This document shows positions 8,317 through 15,823 of a DNA stretch of 64,000 bases, piece after piece (within the stretch, counting starts at the first letter, position 1; each line of letters opens with the position of its first letter). Made by a program: the position numbers and the translations under genes. The stretch is from the NCBI GenBank assembly GCA_019636565.1, contig JAHBXG010000003.1, positions 1-64,000 of the forward strand. Reading direction: 5' to 3'. A model generated the notes under the pieces. That model searched no databases, was not told where the DNA came from, and worked only from the letters and a program-made list of their open reading frames with translations. The DNA comes from Phycisphaeraceae bacterium. Its GTDB lineage: Bacteria; Planctomycetota; Phycisphaerae; Phycisphaerales; UBA1924.

Positions 8317-9005
8317 ACCTTGATATCGATTCCATCCGCGCTGTCTCCTTCGACTGCTACGGCACGCTGATCGACTGGCAAGCGGGGATTGCGGCCGCAG
8401 TTGCGCCGCTCCGTGTAGGTTTGCCACAAATTCCGGCTGGCGACGCCCTTTTTTCCAACTTTGCGAAACTCGAGCGCGAAGCTGAGCTGCCTCCCTTTTG
8501 CTCGTACAAAGACGTGCTGAGACAGGTGATGTCCGGCCTGACAGGCGTCGCGGGTCCGTGCGAGTTGCTCGACACGCTTTGGCGCTCGATCGCCGATTGG
8601 CCGGCATTCGCAGATGTCCCGCATTCGCTTCGGCGGCTGAAAGTCCGCTTCGGTCGCCTTGCGGTGCTCTCGAACGTCGACGATGACCTTTTCGAAGCGA
8701 GCCATGCGCGGCTGGGAATTCGACTCGACGAGATCGTGACGGCCCAGCGAGTCGGCTCGTACAAGCCGGACGAGGGTAATTTCCGCGCCCTGCTCGCGAC
8801 TCTCGACTTGCCACCGAGCCAAATCCTTCACGTTGCGGAGAGCCGATTTCATGACATCGAGCCGGCGGCAAAAATGGGATTCAAGACCGCCTGGGTGCAC
8901 AGACAAACGGGGCAGAGCGCGTCGGGTGAGCCAACCAAGAACGACGTCCAACCGGATTGGCACGTTCGATCGTTGCGCGAACTTTGCGAACTTGTCGGCG
9001 CGTAA
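8313..9005 (+). CDS. HAD-superfamily hydrolase, haloacid dehalogenase-like
   Basis: Cytosolic hydrolase of about 230 residues. Motif I is FDCYGTLIDW with nucleophile Asp14; motif II is VLSNVDDD, motif III Lys in YKPDEGNF, motif IV ESRFHDIEPA. The DCYGT form and length resemble haloacid dehalogenase type II enzymes, but the substrate cannot be deduced and a phosphatase role is equally possible. The start codon overlaps the stop of the four-helix-bundle gene (ATGA), implying translational coupling. It ends tail to tail with the DUF3224 gene. Confidence 0.88.
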   Translation: MNLDIDSIRAVSFDCYGTLIDWQAGIAAAVAPLRVGLPQIPAGDALFSNFAKLEREAELPPFCSYKDVLRQVMSGLTGVAGPCELLDTLWRSIADWPAFADVPHSLRRLKVRFGRLAVLSNVDDDLFEASHARLGIRLDEIVTAQRVGSYKPDEGNFRALLATLDLPPSQILHVAESRFHDIEPAAKMGFKTAWVHRQTGQSASGEPTKNDVQPDWHVRSLRELCELVGA

Positions 9006-9011
9006 AGATTG

Positions 9012-9560
9012 CTACTTCGCTTGGGGCAGCGCGTACTCGAATTCGTACGAGTGGTTGCCGCCTTCGATGATGATCTTCATCGTTCCGGTCAAGCCGACCA
9101 ATTGCCCCGAGCCCGAATCGGGGACGACCACGACAGTGAGTTGGGGCGCCCCGCGGTCCATGAGGCCGGAGTGCTGGAGCACGAACGTGCCCGACTTTCC
9201 GTTCAGCGTGCCGGTCACGCGTTCGATCGCGACATAGCCCGCGGAGCCCTTGGTATCTGTCATGGCGCTCAGCATCTCTCCCTTCGAGGTTGCCTCGAGA
9301 TCGCCGCGGAATTGCTTGTCGATCGTCATCCGGCCGAGAGTGGAGCCCCCGGCCTTGTCCGGCGTGCCAACGGGCTGGAGCTTCACTTCGAACGTGCCGA
9401 CTGCTCGTGCGGTCATTCGCATTTCCTTCACGTGTTCATCGTTGCGGCTATCGATTTGCGAGCTTTGGCACGCCACGAGTACCAGACTGATGGATGGCGC
9501 AAAGAGCAGCGCAACTTGGTGTCTGAACCCGTTCGTGACCGTCTTGGCGAATGTCTTCAA
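9012..9560 (-). CDS. DUF3224-domain lipoprotein (TTG start)
   Basis: The C-terminal 135 residues form a DUF3224 domain (ARAVGTFEVKLQPVG at the start, YEFEYALP at the end), a small beta-barrel family of unknown function. An ATG at 9422 would give only that domain. The TTG at 9560 adds a lipoprotein signal: basic MKTFAK, a hydrophobic ALLFAPSISLVLVAC with lipobox LVAC, then a polar linker. GGAG lies eight bases before this TTG on the minus strand. I therefore annotate a 182-residue lipoprotein. It begins 17 bases after the aminotransferase gene and is probably co-transcribed with it. Confidence 0.75.
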   Translation of the reverse strand: MKTFAKTVTNGFRHQVALLFAPSISLVLVACQSSQIDSRNDEHVKEMRMTARAVGTFEVKLQPVGTPDKAGGSTLGRMTIDKQFRGDLEATSKGEMLSAMTDTKGSAGYVAIERVTGTLNGKSGTFVLQHSGLMDRGAPQLTVVVVPDSGSGQLVGLTGTMKIIIEGGNHSYEFEYALPQAK

Positions 9561-9577
9561 AGCAGGCGCTCCATCCG

Positions 9578-10768
9578 CTATCTGCCGGAAAGCAAGCCGC
9601 TCAGCACTTCCAGCCCCGCTTCCAATTTGTGCTCCGGTACGGCATAGCTCAGCCGGAAGTGCGAATCGCGCTGGCTGAAAGTGCCTCCATTCACGAGAAT
9701 CACGTTTCGAGCGATCGCAGCTTCGAGGAATTCGAGGCCCGTCATTCCCAGTTTCTCCGGAATCTTCGGAAACGCATAGAACGCTCCGCCCGGTGCCTTC
9801 AAGCCCGTCACCGGACCAATCGCCGCCATCACCATGTCGCGGCGTTTCTGATACTCCTGAATCTGAAGCGTCGAATCTACATCCAGTGCAGCGATTGCTC
9901 CCCATTGCAGCGGGGTTGGTGCGCACACGAACGAAAACTGCTGCAACTTGATCATCTGCTCGATCAGTTTCTTCGGTCCGGCCGCGTACCCCAGCCGCCA
10001 GCCGGTATTGCCATACGTCTTGCCGAAACCCCGCACCAGCAGCACGTTCTCTTCCGCCCCGGGGAACCGCGCGGGGCTCGGACACTTCATGACCGGGTCT
10101 TTGTCGGGCCGGGCGGCTTGCTGCGTGCGTGATTCGCCGTAGGTGAACTCGTCGTAGATCTCGTCGCTCAGCAGAAGGATATTCGTCCGCCGGCAGAGTT
10201 CCAGCAACTCGCGGCACTCGTCCGCCGTGTTCACGACGCCGCCGGGATTGCCGGGAGAATTGAGGACGACCATTTTGGTCCTCGGCGTGATGCACTTTTC
10301 GACGCGTGCCGCGGTGAGTTTGCAGTCCGGGTAGGTATCGCAGTAGATCGCCTTGGCATCGGTAAGCGAAGCCATCGCGGGATAGAGCACGAAGTATGGA
10401 TCGGGGATGATGATCTCGTCGCCGGCGTTCAACGTGGCCATCGCCGCAAGCACGAGCGCGCCGCTGGTGCCGGGTGTGACGATGATGTCACTCGCGCCGC
10501 CGGCGAACGACCATCCGAAGTCGTTGCCAAGTTTCTCGGCGATGCGCGCCGTCAATTCCGGGATGCCTCGGGAAAGGCTGTAGCCGTTCCGATCCGCGTT
10601 GATGGCGTGGATCGCGGCGTCCTTGACGCTTCGCGCCACCGGAAAATCGGGCTGGCCGATCGACAGGTTGATCGGGTCCTTCAGTTTGGCGCCCAGTTCG
10701 AACGCCCGCCGGATCCCAGACCCCGACATGGCGAGTGTTCGCCGGCTAAGCAGATTCTCGATATTCAT
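9578..10768 (-). CDS. PLP-dependent aminotransferase, class I/II
   Basis: Fold-type I aminotransferase of 396 residues, close to the aspartate aminotransferase family. Visible landmarks: NLSIGQPDFP at the substrate entrance, NSPGNPGGV, SDEIYDEFTYGE (PLP-ring Asp and Tyr), the PLP lysine in GFGKTYGNTGWRLGY, and the substrate-binding Arg in SHFRLSYAVP. The amino donor and acceptor cannot be assigned. The DUF3224 lipoprotein gene follows 17 bases downstream, likely in one operon. Confidence 0.9.
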   Translation of the reverse strand: MNIENLLSRRTLAMSGSGIRRAFELGAKLKDPINLSIGQPDFPVARSVKDAAIHAINADRNGYSLSRGIPELTARIAEKLGNDFGWSFAGGASDIIVTPGTSGALVLAAMATLNAGDEIIIPDPYFVLYPAMASLTDAKAIYCDTYPDCKLTAARVEKCITPRTKMVVLNSPGNPGGVVNTADECRELLELCRRTNILLLSDEIYDEFTYGESRTQQAARPDKDPVMKCPSPARFPGAEENVLLVRGFGKTYGNTGWRLGYAAGPKKLIEQMIKLQQFSFVCAPTPLQWGAIAALDVDSTLQIQEYQKRRDMVMAAIGPVTGLKAPGGAFYAFPKIPEKLGMTGLEFLEAAIARNVILVNGGTFSQRDSHFRLSYAVPEHKLEAGLEVLSGLLSGR

Positions 10769-11006
10769 GCAGGCCTCACAATAGCGAATTCACGCCGCCG
10801 GGGCCCAAGCCGCGAGAAATGCCTCCCCAGCCCGATCAGGGCCTTCGCGGTCGGCCACAAGGCACCTTTCAAATTCCTGCTTTCTCGAGTGATTGATTGC
10901 ACGAACGCGGTTGTGAGGGAACATTTGAATTTGTACCGTAAGGCACGGTGCGGGAGTCGCTGTGGAGCGGCTGTCTTGTGAATACCGGAAACGGAAGGAG
11001 AATTCC

Positions 11007-11597
11007 ATGAGATCAGGGTCTTTGTGGTCCGGCTGTTTGACAGCCGGAGTCGTGCTCGCTGGTACATGCACATCAGCAAACGGTGCTTCGCTGTACTATC
11101 AGGCGTTTCTCGATGGTGTTTCAGAGGCGCCCCCGAACGCCTCGCCCGGTACGGGATTCGCCCAGGTTGACTACGACACCCTGACGCACATGATGCGGGT
11201 TCGCGTGACGTTCAGCGGGCTTCTCGGCACCACGACGGCATCGCACATCCACTCTGCGACCGCAGCCCCGGGGACAGGAACCGCAGGCGTGGCAACGCAG
11301 ACGCCGACCTTTGGGGGATTCCCCTTGGGGGTTTCTTCGGGCTCGTACGACCACACCTTTGACATGTCGCTGGCGGCCAGTTGGAACGCTCCGTTCATCA
11401 CTGCCAACGGCGGAACGCCATTGACCGCCGAGTCGGCGTTTCTCACCAGCCTTGCTGCGGGAACCGCCTATGTCAACGTGCACTCTTCCGTTTTTCCCGG
11501 GGGAGAGATTCGCGGGTTTCTCCAAGTACCCTCCCCAAGCACCCTTGGGCTGGCGAGTTTTGGCGGCCTGCTGATCGCGCGCCGTCGACGTCGCTGA
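11007..11597 (+). CDS. CHRD-domain protein with PEP-CTERM sorting tail
   Basis: Exported protein of about 196 residues. An N-terminal signal peptide ends near TCTSANG-AS. The body is a CHRD domain (YQAFLDGVSEAPPNASPGTG, then HIHSATAAPGTGTAG, ending VHSSVFPGGEIRGFL), a module first noted in chordin. The C-terminus VPSPSTLGL, a short hydrophobic stretch and RRRRR form a PEP-CTERM signal, which in known systems is processed by exosortase. AAGGAG lies six bases before the ATG. The 238-base gap upstream shows no convincing promoter. A strong terminator follows at 11624. Confidence 0.92.
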   Translation: MRSGSLWSGCLTAGVVLAGTCTSANGASLYYQAFLDGVSEAPPNASPGTGFAQVDYDTLTHMMRVRVTFSGLLGTTTASHIHSATAAPGTGTAGVATQTPTFGGFPLGVSSGSYDHTFDMSLAASWNAPFITANGGTPLTAESAFLTSLAAGTAYVNVHSSVFPGGEIRGFLQVPSPSTLGLASFGGLLIARRRRR

Positions 11598-11623
11598 TCG
11601 AGCAAAGTTCTTTCAAGAAAGAC

Positions 11624-11653
11624 AAAGCCCCGACCAGTCGGTCGGGGCTTTTT
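11624..11653 (+). terminator. Intrinsic terminator after the CHRD gene
   Basis: A perfect 12-bp stem (11624-11635 with 11640-11651) around the loop AGTC, continuing into a T-run. The stem's leading A residues also give a short T-run on the minus strand, so it may also serve the convergent small basic protein gene. Confidence 0.92.
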
Positions 11654-11702
11654 CATGATGCGAAAACCGGAACCGTCCAAATGCGACGGAGTGGACGCGG
11701 GA

Positions 11703-11864
11703 TCAGCCCTTGCCAGCGAGGGTCTTGGCCAAGCCGAGGACCTTGTCCTTCTTGGCGTCGAACTTCTTGTCGGCGATCATCTTGTTGATCCGCTCTTCAC
11801 GGGTCAGAACGCTGCGTTTGCCGGCGCCGGTGGTCGAAATCTTCAGTGAACGATCGAGGCTCAT
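11703..11864 (-). CDS. Small basic protein (TIGR04137-like)
   Basis: 53 residues, rich in Lys and Arg. It begins MSLDRSLK and contains VLTREERINKM, the hallmark of the small basic protein family restricted to Planctomycetes, Verrucomicrobia and Chlamydiae. Function unknown; size and charge suggest a ribosome- or nucleic-acid-binding role (inference). The ATG at 11864 has GGAG six bases upstream; the longer frame to 11903 runs into the preceding gene. The SPOR-like membrane protein ends 31 bases upstream. Confidence 0.88.
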   Translation of the reverse strand: MSLDRSLKISTTGAGKRSVLTREERINKMIADKKFDAKKDKVLGLAKTLAGKG

Positions 11865-11895
11865 GTCGGGCTCCAATTCCGCCAAGCGGCGGGTG

Positions 11896-12771
11896 CTAGT
11901 CATTCTTCAACCAGAAGGCGTCGGCAAACGACGTGCTCCCTTTCTGGTCCTTCTTCCAGATCGCTCCCAGGCGAACGATCTCCTGCTTCAGCCGGTCGCG
12001 CTCCACTTGCCGCGCGGAAAACTCCGCCGATGCGATACCCTTTGCCGCGAAGAGCTGAAAGCGGGGGGAAGTATTGCCACGAATCGACTTGCGATCAACC
12101 GGCTCGACCGGAACTCCCACGGTCTCAACCCCGTTTTTGGCGAAAAACTGGATGGCCGCCGCGGCTTCTTCGTACGAAAGCGTGCCTAGGAGCAGGTAAT
12201 TCCAGCCCGGTTGGCGATCGTCGGAACCGGTTCCCTTGGCCGTCAGCACCCGCCCGATTTCCGTTGCCCCCCCAGAAGGACCGCCCACCCGAGCGGGCGC
12301 CACGGCCGAGCTCCCCCCGCCTGCCGGTCGAGGGGTTGCGTTCCGGGCACTGAGCGGATCCTGAACATTTCTGGCATCTGCCTGAGAAGCGTTTGCCGGC
12401 CCGGCCTGCTCCCCTCCGACCTGACCAAAATCCCGCTGAAATTGTTGTTCGGCCTGGCGCCGCCCGTAGGCATTCCCGCTAACCCAAACAAGAAACACGA
12501 TCATCAGGATCGCCGCGGCGGCAAGCCAGAGCGCTGTTGTTCCCAAGACCACCGGGCGACCGCCCAGCCCCGACAGAACGCGAGTGGGTCCGTCTTCGAC
12601 GGCGCGAACGACCCGGGGTTCGGAGGGAAGGGGTTTTGGTTCTCGGGGCGGAAATTCCGTGCTCCGGATCGGAGGGGGCGCCGGCGGCGCGACGACGGCC
12701 TCTCGGCGCGCCGCGTTTTCACGATCGGTCACCAACTCGAACAACGGAAGTGGTTTCTTGCCCGGCGGCAT
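11896..12771 (-). CDS. Single-pass membrane protein with SPOR-like C-terminus
   Basis: 291 residues. It begins with PGKKPLPLFELV, followed by a Pro-rich cytoplasmic stretch, one membrane segment (about residues 78-98), a Gly/Ala/Pro-rich linker, and a C-terminal domain with LLLGTLSYEEAAAAIQFFAK and VGVPVEPV. That domain resembles the SPOR fold, which binds denuded peptidoglycan, though the match is by eye. A role in the envelope is inferred. The ATG at 12771 is preceded by TACAAT six bases away and no Shine-Dalgarno sequence. It is divergent from nuoI, with 86 bases between. Confidence 0.65.
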   Translation of the reverse strand: MPPGKKPLPLFELVTDRENAARREAVVAPPAPPPIRSTEFPPREPKPLPSEPRVVRAVEDGPTRVLSGLGGRPVVLGTTALWLAAAAILMIVFLVWVSGNAYGRRQAEQQFQRDFGQVGGEQAGPANASQADARNVQDPLSARNATPRPAGGGSSAVAPARVGGPSGGATEIGRVLTAKGTGSDDRQPGWNYLLLGTLSYEEAAAAIQFFAKNGVETVGVPVEPVDRKSIRGNTSPRFQLFAAKGIASAEFSARQVERDRLKQEIVRLGAIWKKDQKGSTSFADAFWLKND

Positions 12772-12777
12772 GAGTTC

Positions 12778-12783
12778 ATTGTA
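12778..12783 (-). promoter_or_regulatory. -10-like hexamer (TACAAT)
   Basis: TACAAT on the minus strand matches the sigma-70 -10 consensus at five of six bases and ends six bases before the ATG of the SPOR-like gene. With no Shine-Dalgarno sequence this predicts a leaderless mRNA. Confidence 0.45.
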
Positions 12784-12843
12784 TCGGAACGAAGTTGCCT
12801 CGGTTTGCCGATTCAGCGGCGTGCATCCGGCTCCCATTCCCCG

Positions 12844-12849
12844 TATCAT
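12844..12849 (+). promoter_or_regulatory. -10-like hexamer of nuoI (TATCAT)
   Basis: TATCAT ends eight bases before the ATG of nuoI. No Shine-Dalgarno sequence is seen, so the transcription start would fall at or just before the start codon. Confidence 0.4.
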
Positions 12850-12857
12850 GCCATCTC

Positions 12858-13418
12858 ATGACCGTTCGCGAACAAGACATCCTGCGTCTTTCTCCCAAAC
12901 CGCTCGGCGCGATGGAAAGCATCTATCTTCCCGAGATCTTCAAGGGTTTTGGTACGACGCTCAAGCATTTATTCACGAGTTTCGGACAGTCGAAATTCAG
13001 TCCGGTGAAGACCAGCCGGACCATGCAGTACCCGGAGGAACGCCGGGAACAACTGCCGGTTGAAGACGGCGGCCTCTACGCGCCCAACTTCCGGGGAGTT
13101 CACCGACTGAATCGGGACGAAGCGGGACGCGTCAAGTGCGTCGCGTGCATGATGTGCCCGACCATTTGCCCGGCTCGCTGCATCCACATCGAAGCGGCGG
13201 AAAGCCCTTGGGATGATCGCGAAAAGTACCCGAAGAAGTTCGAGATCGATGAGCTGCGGTGCATCTATTGCGGAATGTGCGAAGAAGCCTGCCCGGTTGA
13301 CGCGATCGAACTCACCACCGAATACGACATCGTCGGACGAACCCGTCAGGAAATGATCTTCGACAAGGAAAAACTCCTTGAGATCTATGACGTGACGATC
13401 AGCAAAAAGCCCATGTGA
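12858..13418 (+). CDS. nuoI: NADH-quinone oxidoreductase subunit I (NuoI-type ferredoxin)
   Basis: Peripheral-arm subunit of respiratory complex I, carrying two 4Fe-4S clusters (N6a, N6b) that pass electrons toward quinone. About 186 residues. The two cluster motifs are CVACMMCPTICP and CIYCGMCEEACP; the family features IFKGFGTTLKHLF and NFRGVHRLNRDE are also present. No other nuo gene is in the window, which is unusual because the genes normally form one operon. ATG at 12858 is preferred; a Met 18 codons in (MESIYL) is possible. Confidence 0.93.
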   Translation: MTVREQDILRLSPKPLGAMESIYLPEIFKGFGTTLKHLFTSFGQSKFSPVKTSRTMQYPEERREQLPVEDGGLYAPNFRGVHRLNRDEAGRVKCVACMMCPTICPARCIHIEAAESPWDDREKYPKKFEIDELRCIYCGMCEEACPVDAIELTTEYDIVGRTRQEMIFDKEKLLEIYDVTISKKPM

Positions 13419-13472
13419 CGCGGGCAATGCAACCGCACCCCGCGCACCGCCGCCGGGACGTGCAGCCAAAAC

Positions 13473-14342
13473 TTACGTCGGTGCGACAGCGAGAGCGACT
13501 TCACCCGCAAACGCTGCCGCCGCGTTGCGAATGGATTCTTTCCAATCCGCACCTTGCGGCTTCGGAAAGATCACGGAGCGACTGGCGGTCACGAGCACGC
13601 CGGCTTGGTCAGCCGAACGACCACGCCGAACCATCGCACGCACATCGTCGGCCGTTCCGCCCTGTGCTCCAAATCCGGGGATCAGAAAAATCTGATCCGG
13701 CATCGCCCGCCGAAGCAGTGCGGCCTCCGCGGATTGCGTAGCGCCGACAACGGCGCCGACGTCGCTCAACCCAAGGGCTCCCACTCTGTCCCGCCCCAAC
13801 TCGCTCACGCTCGACGCCATCCACTCCGCGACACTCTTGCCTCCGTCCAGTCTCGCAGCCTGGAATCCAGTGCTATCCGGATTGCTCGTACGAACCAGCA
13901 CGAACACACCGAGCCCTTGTTCCAAGAACGGAATGATTCCGCTGGGTCCCAGGTACCCGTTCACGGTGACAAAGTGAGCGCCCGCGTTTGCGGCCGCGAC
14001 CGCGTAATGCGTCGCGCTAATTCCGATGTCTCCGCGTTTGGCATCGAGTACCAGCACGAATCCCTGCTCGCGTGCAAGCCCCATGACGCGTTCAAGAGCG
14101 CGCACTCCCTGCCAGCCGTATCGCTCGAAGCACGCCGATTGAAACTTGACGGCCGGAGCGATGCCGCGAATGGACTCGAGCACGCCCCGTGAAAACTGCT
14201 CGATCCGATCCGGCGCGTCGCCCGCCGATAACGCAGCCGGCAGATTCTCGATGACCGGATCGAGCCCGACGCAAACGGGCGAGCGTGTCGCCCGGGTCGC
14301 GGCGGCGAGCAGGTCGGCAGCGTGAGCGGGCGCTGCGGTCAC
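13473..14342 (-). CDS. pyrF: Orotidine 5'-phosphate decarboxylase, type 2
   Basis: Last step of UMP synthesis: decarboxylates OMP. The 289-residue protein shows the type 2 features: CVGLDPVIENLP near the N-terminus, the catalytic LDAKRGDIG charged network, VTVNGYLGPSGIIPFL, FLIPGFGAQGG and a final SRSVIFP. Length fits the longer type 2 family. Its ATG overlaps the stop of the upstream hydrolase-like gene by four bases, so both are translated from one mRNA. Confidence 0.95.
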   Translation of the reverse strand: MTAAPAHAADLLAAATRATRSPVCVGLDPVIENLPAALSAGDAPDRIEQFSRGVLESIRGIAPAVKFQSACFERYGWQGVRALERVMGLAREQGFVLVLDAKRGDIGISATHYAVAAANAGAHFVTVNGYLGPSGIIPFLEQGLGVFVLVRTSNPDSTGFQAARLDGGKSVAEWMASSVSELGRDRVGALGLSDVGAVVGATQSAEAALLRRAMPDQIFLIPGFGAQGGTADDVRAMVRRGRSADQAGVLVTASRSVIFPKPQGADWKESIRNAAAAFAGEVALAVAPT

Positions 14343-15364
14343 TTTTTCTCCGGCACAGTTGTCTCCGGTGTGGAGGTTTCGGGCGTCGCCGTGCTTTTCT
14401 GCGTGTCTTCGATTCCCAGGAACGCCATCAAGGGAGGATCGAACTTGTCCGGATCATCGAGGATCGCCCACTGCCGAGCGTCTTCGAGTATGGCCGTGCG
14501 AACATTTGGCCGGTTGTACGCGACGTTTTGGAACGCAGCCCGCAACATGGCCTTGTCGTTGTCCCGCACCCATTCCGGAAGCGTGAGGTACACAAGTATC
14601 TGCGACTTGGCGCCATCCAGGTCTTCCCGAAGGTCCAGGTAGAGCGGCTCCAAGGAATATCGCCGGATCGCGTTTATAGGCGCAAAGGGAATCACGGCGA
14701 GCAATGCTTCGGCTCGCTTCGCGTCTGTTGTCTGCATCGGAATCAACGTTCTCGTGCGGTTGGCCCATGAGGCCGGTGTCATTGCCAATATTGCGCTGCG
14801 TTCGAGCTTGTCCACTTCGGCGCCGCGTTGCTCCGTCAGCGGGATACGCCCCGGCCCGCCAATCGACGGCGCGGGCAGAGCATTGATTACGACGTACCCC
14901 ATCGCAAGCTCGGGCTCGCGGATGGCAAGCATGTATGCAACCGTCCCGCCAATTCCCTGCCCGATGATCAGCGGCTTTTCGAGCTTGTGCTCGATTGCGT
15001 AGTTCCGAACCGCATCGACCGCGTTGACAAGCCATTCCGGATCGCGCACCTGGCCCCGCTCCAGCGTCGGAGACTTGCTGTCCTTCACCGAACCCGGGAG
15101 CACGAGCGTGTGGGTGGTGAACCGGCGTGCGTATCGCTTGGCGAAGTCGGCGTAGGTTGTTTCATCGCAACCGAGTTCGGGGATGATGATGACGGGCAGG
15201 TTGCCCTCACCCGCAATGCTCGACCTGTCGATCGGTACGGGCTCGCGAACCTTCAGTTCTGTCCAGCTTGGAGGAACCGGGTTCGCCGGCTGGCGTGCGT
15301 CACAACGCCCGGCCGCAAACAGCCCCGCCAAGACCACAGTTCCAATCAAAAACGTTCGCATCAT
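14339..15364 (-). CDS. Exported alpha/beta-hydrolase-fold protein lacking the serine nucleophile
   Basis: 341 residues. A signal peptide (MMRTFLIGTVVLAGLFAAG) is followed by an alpha/beta-hydrolase fold: VIIIPELGCDETTYADFAKRY around the oxyanion region and IIGQGIGGTVAYMLA at the nucleophile elbow. The elbow should read GxSxG but reads GQGIG, so Gly137 replaces the catalytic Ser; the codon is GGA. The C-terminus is Thr/Pro/Glu-rich. It is either a pseudoenzyme or uses another residue. It is the first gene of a coupled pair with pyrF (four-base overlap). Confidence 0.75.
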   Translation of the reverse strand: MMRTFLIGTVVLAGLFAAGRCDARQPANPVPPSWTELKVREPVPIDRSSIAGEGNLPVIIIPELGCDETTYADFAKRYARRFTTHTLVLPGSVKDSKSPTLERGQVRDPEWLVNAVDAVRNYAIEHKLEKPLIIGQGIGGTVAYMLAIREPELAMGYVVINALPAPSIGGPGRIPLTEQRGAEVDKLERSAILAMTPASWANRTRTLIPMQTTDAKRAEALLAVIPFAPINAIRRYSLEPLYLDLREDLDGAKSQILVYLTLPEWVRDNDKAMLRAAFQNVAYNRPNVRTAILEDARQWAILDDPDKFDPPLMAFLGIEDTQKSTATPETSTPETTVPEKK

Positions 15365-15439
15365 GCTCTTCCTTGAGCGCCGTCGCCGGGTCCAATGTTC
15401 GCGCCCCCAGCAATCATAAAGTCACAAACCCCACCAGTC

Positions 15440-15796
15440 ATGCAACCCCCCACCGATATTGACCTCAAGAAAGACAAAGGCCTCACCGTCCGATGGCCGG
15501 ACGGCACTACGTCTTACTACCCGATCGCGTACCTGCGTCGCATGTCCCCCTCGGCCGACATGCGACAACTGAGGGAGGAAATGGCGGCGAATCCGCTCAC
15601 GGTTCTTCCGTCCGGCCCAGCTTCGGGTCCCGTCGTCGCTACCCGGGCAGAACTTGTCGGAAACTATGCGCTTCGGGTCCATTTTTCGGACGGACATTCG
15701 ACGGGGATCTATTCCTGGGTCTATCTGCGGTCGATCGACCCCGACCGCCCGGCCCAATCCCCGTCGCCATCCGAGACCAGCGGCCAGGACGATTGA
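15440..15796 (+). CDS. DUF971-domain protein
   Basis: About 118 residues. It matches DUF971 (gamma-butyrobetaine hydroxylase N-terminal-like): VRWPDGTTSYYPIAYLRR near the N-terminus and VGNYALRVHFSDGH followed by GIYSWVYLRSI. The usual CxxC-type zinc ligands in the middle are absent. The family is often linked to iron-sulfur or tRNA-related genes, but its role is unsettled. ATG at 15440 gives the family-like start. recG begins 27 bases downstream on the same strand. Confidence 0.82.
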   Translation: MQPPTDIDLKKDKGLTVRWPDGTTSYYPIAYLRRMSPSADMRQLREEMAANPLTVLPSGPASGPVVATRAELVGNYALRVHFSDGHSTGIYSWVYLRSIDPDRPAQSPSPSETSGQDD

Positions 15797-15823
15797 CTCG
15801 CACTGCGGGTATCGTCTGCCTCC

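Noticed and set aside
10919-10940. GGAAC...CGT resembling an ECF-sigma promoter before the CHRD gene
   Set aside because: The spacer between the two elements is about 14 bases, shorter than usual for ECF promoters.
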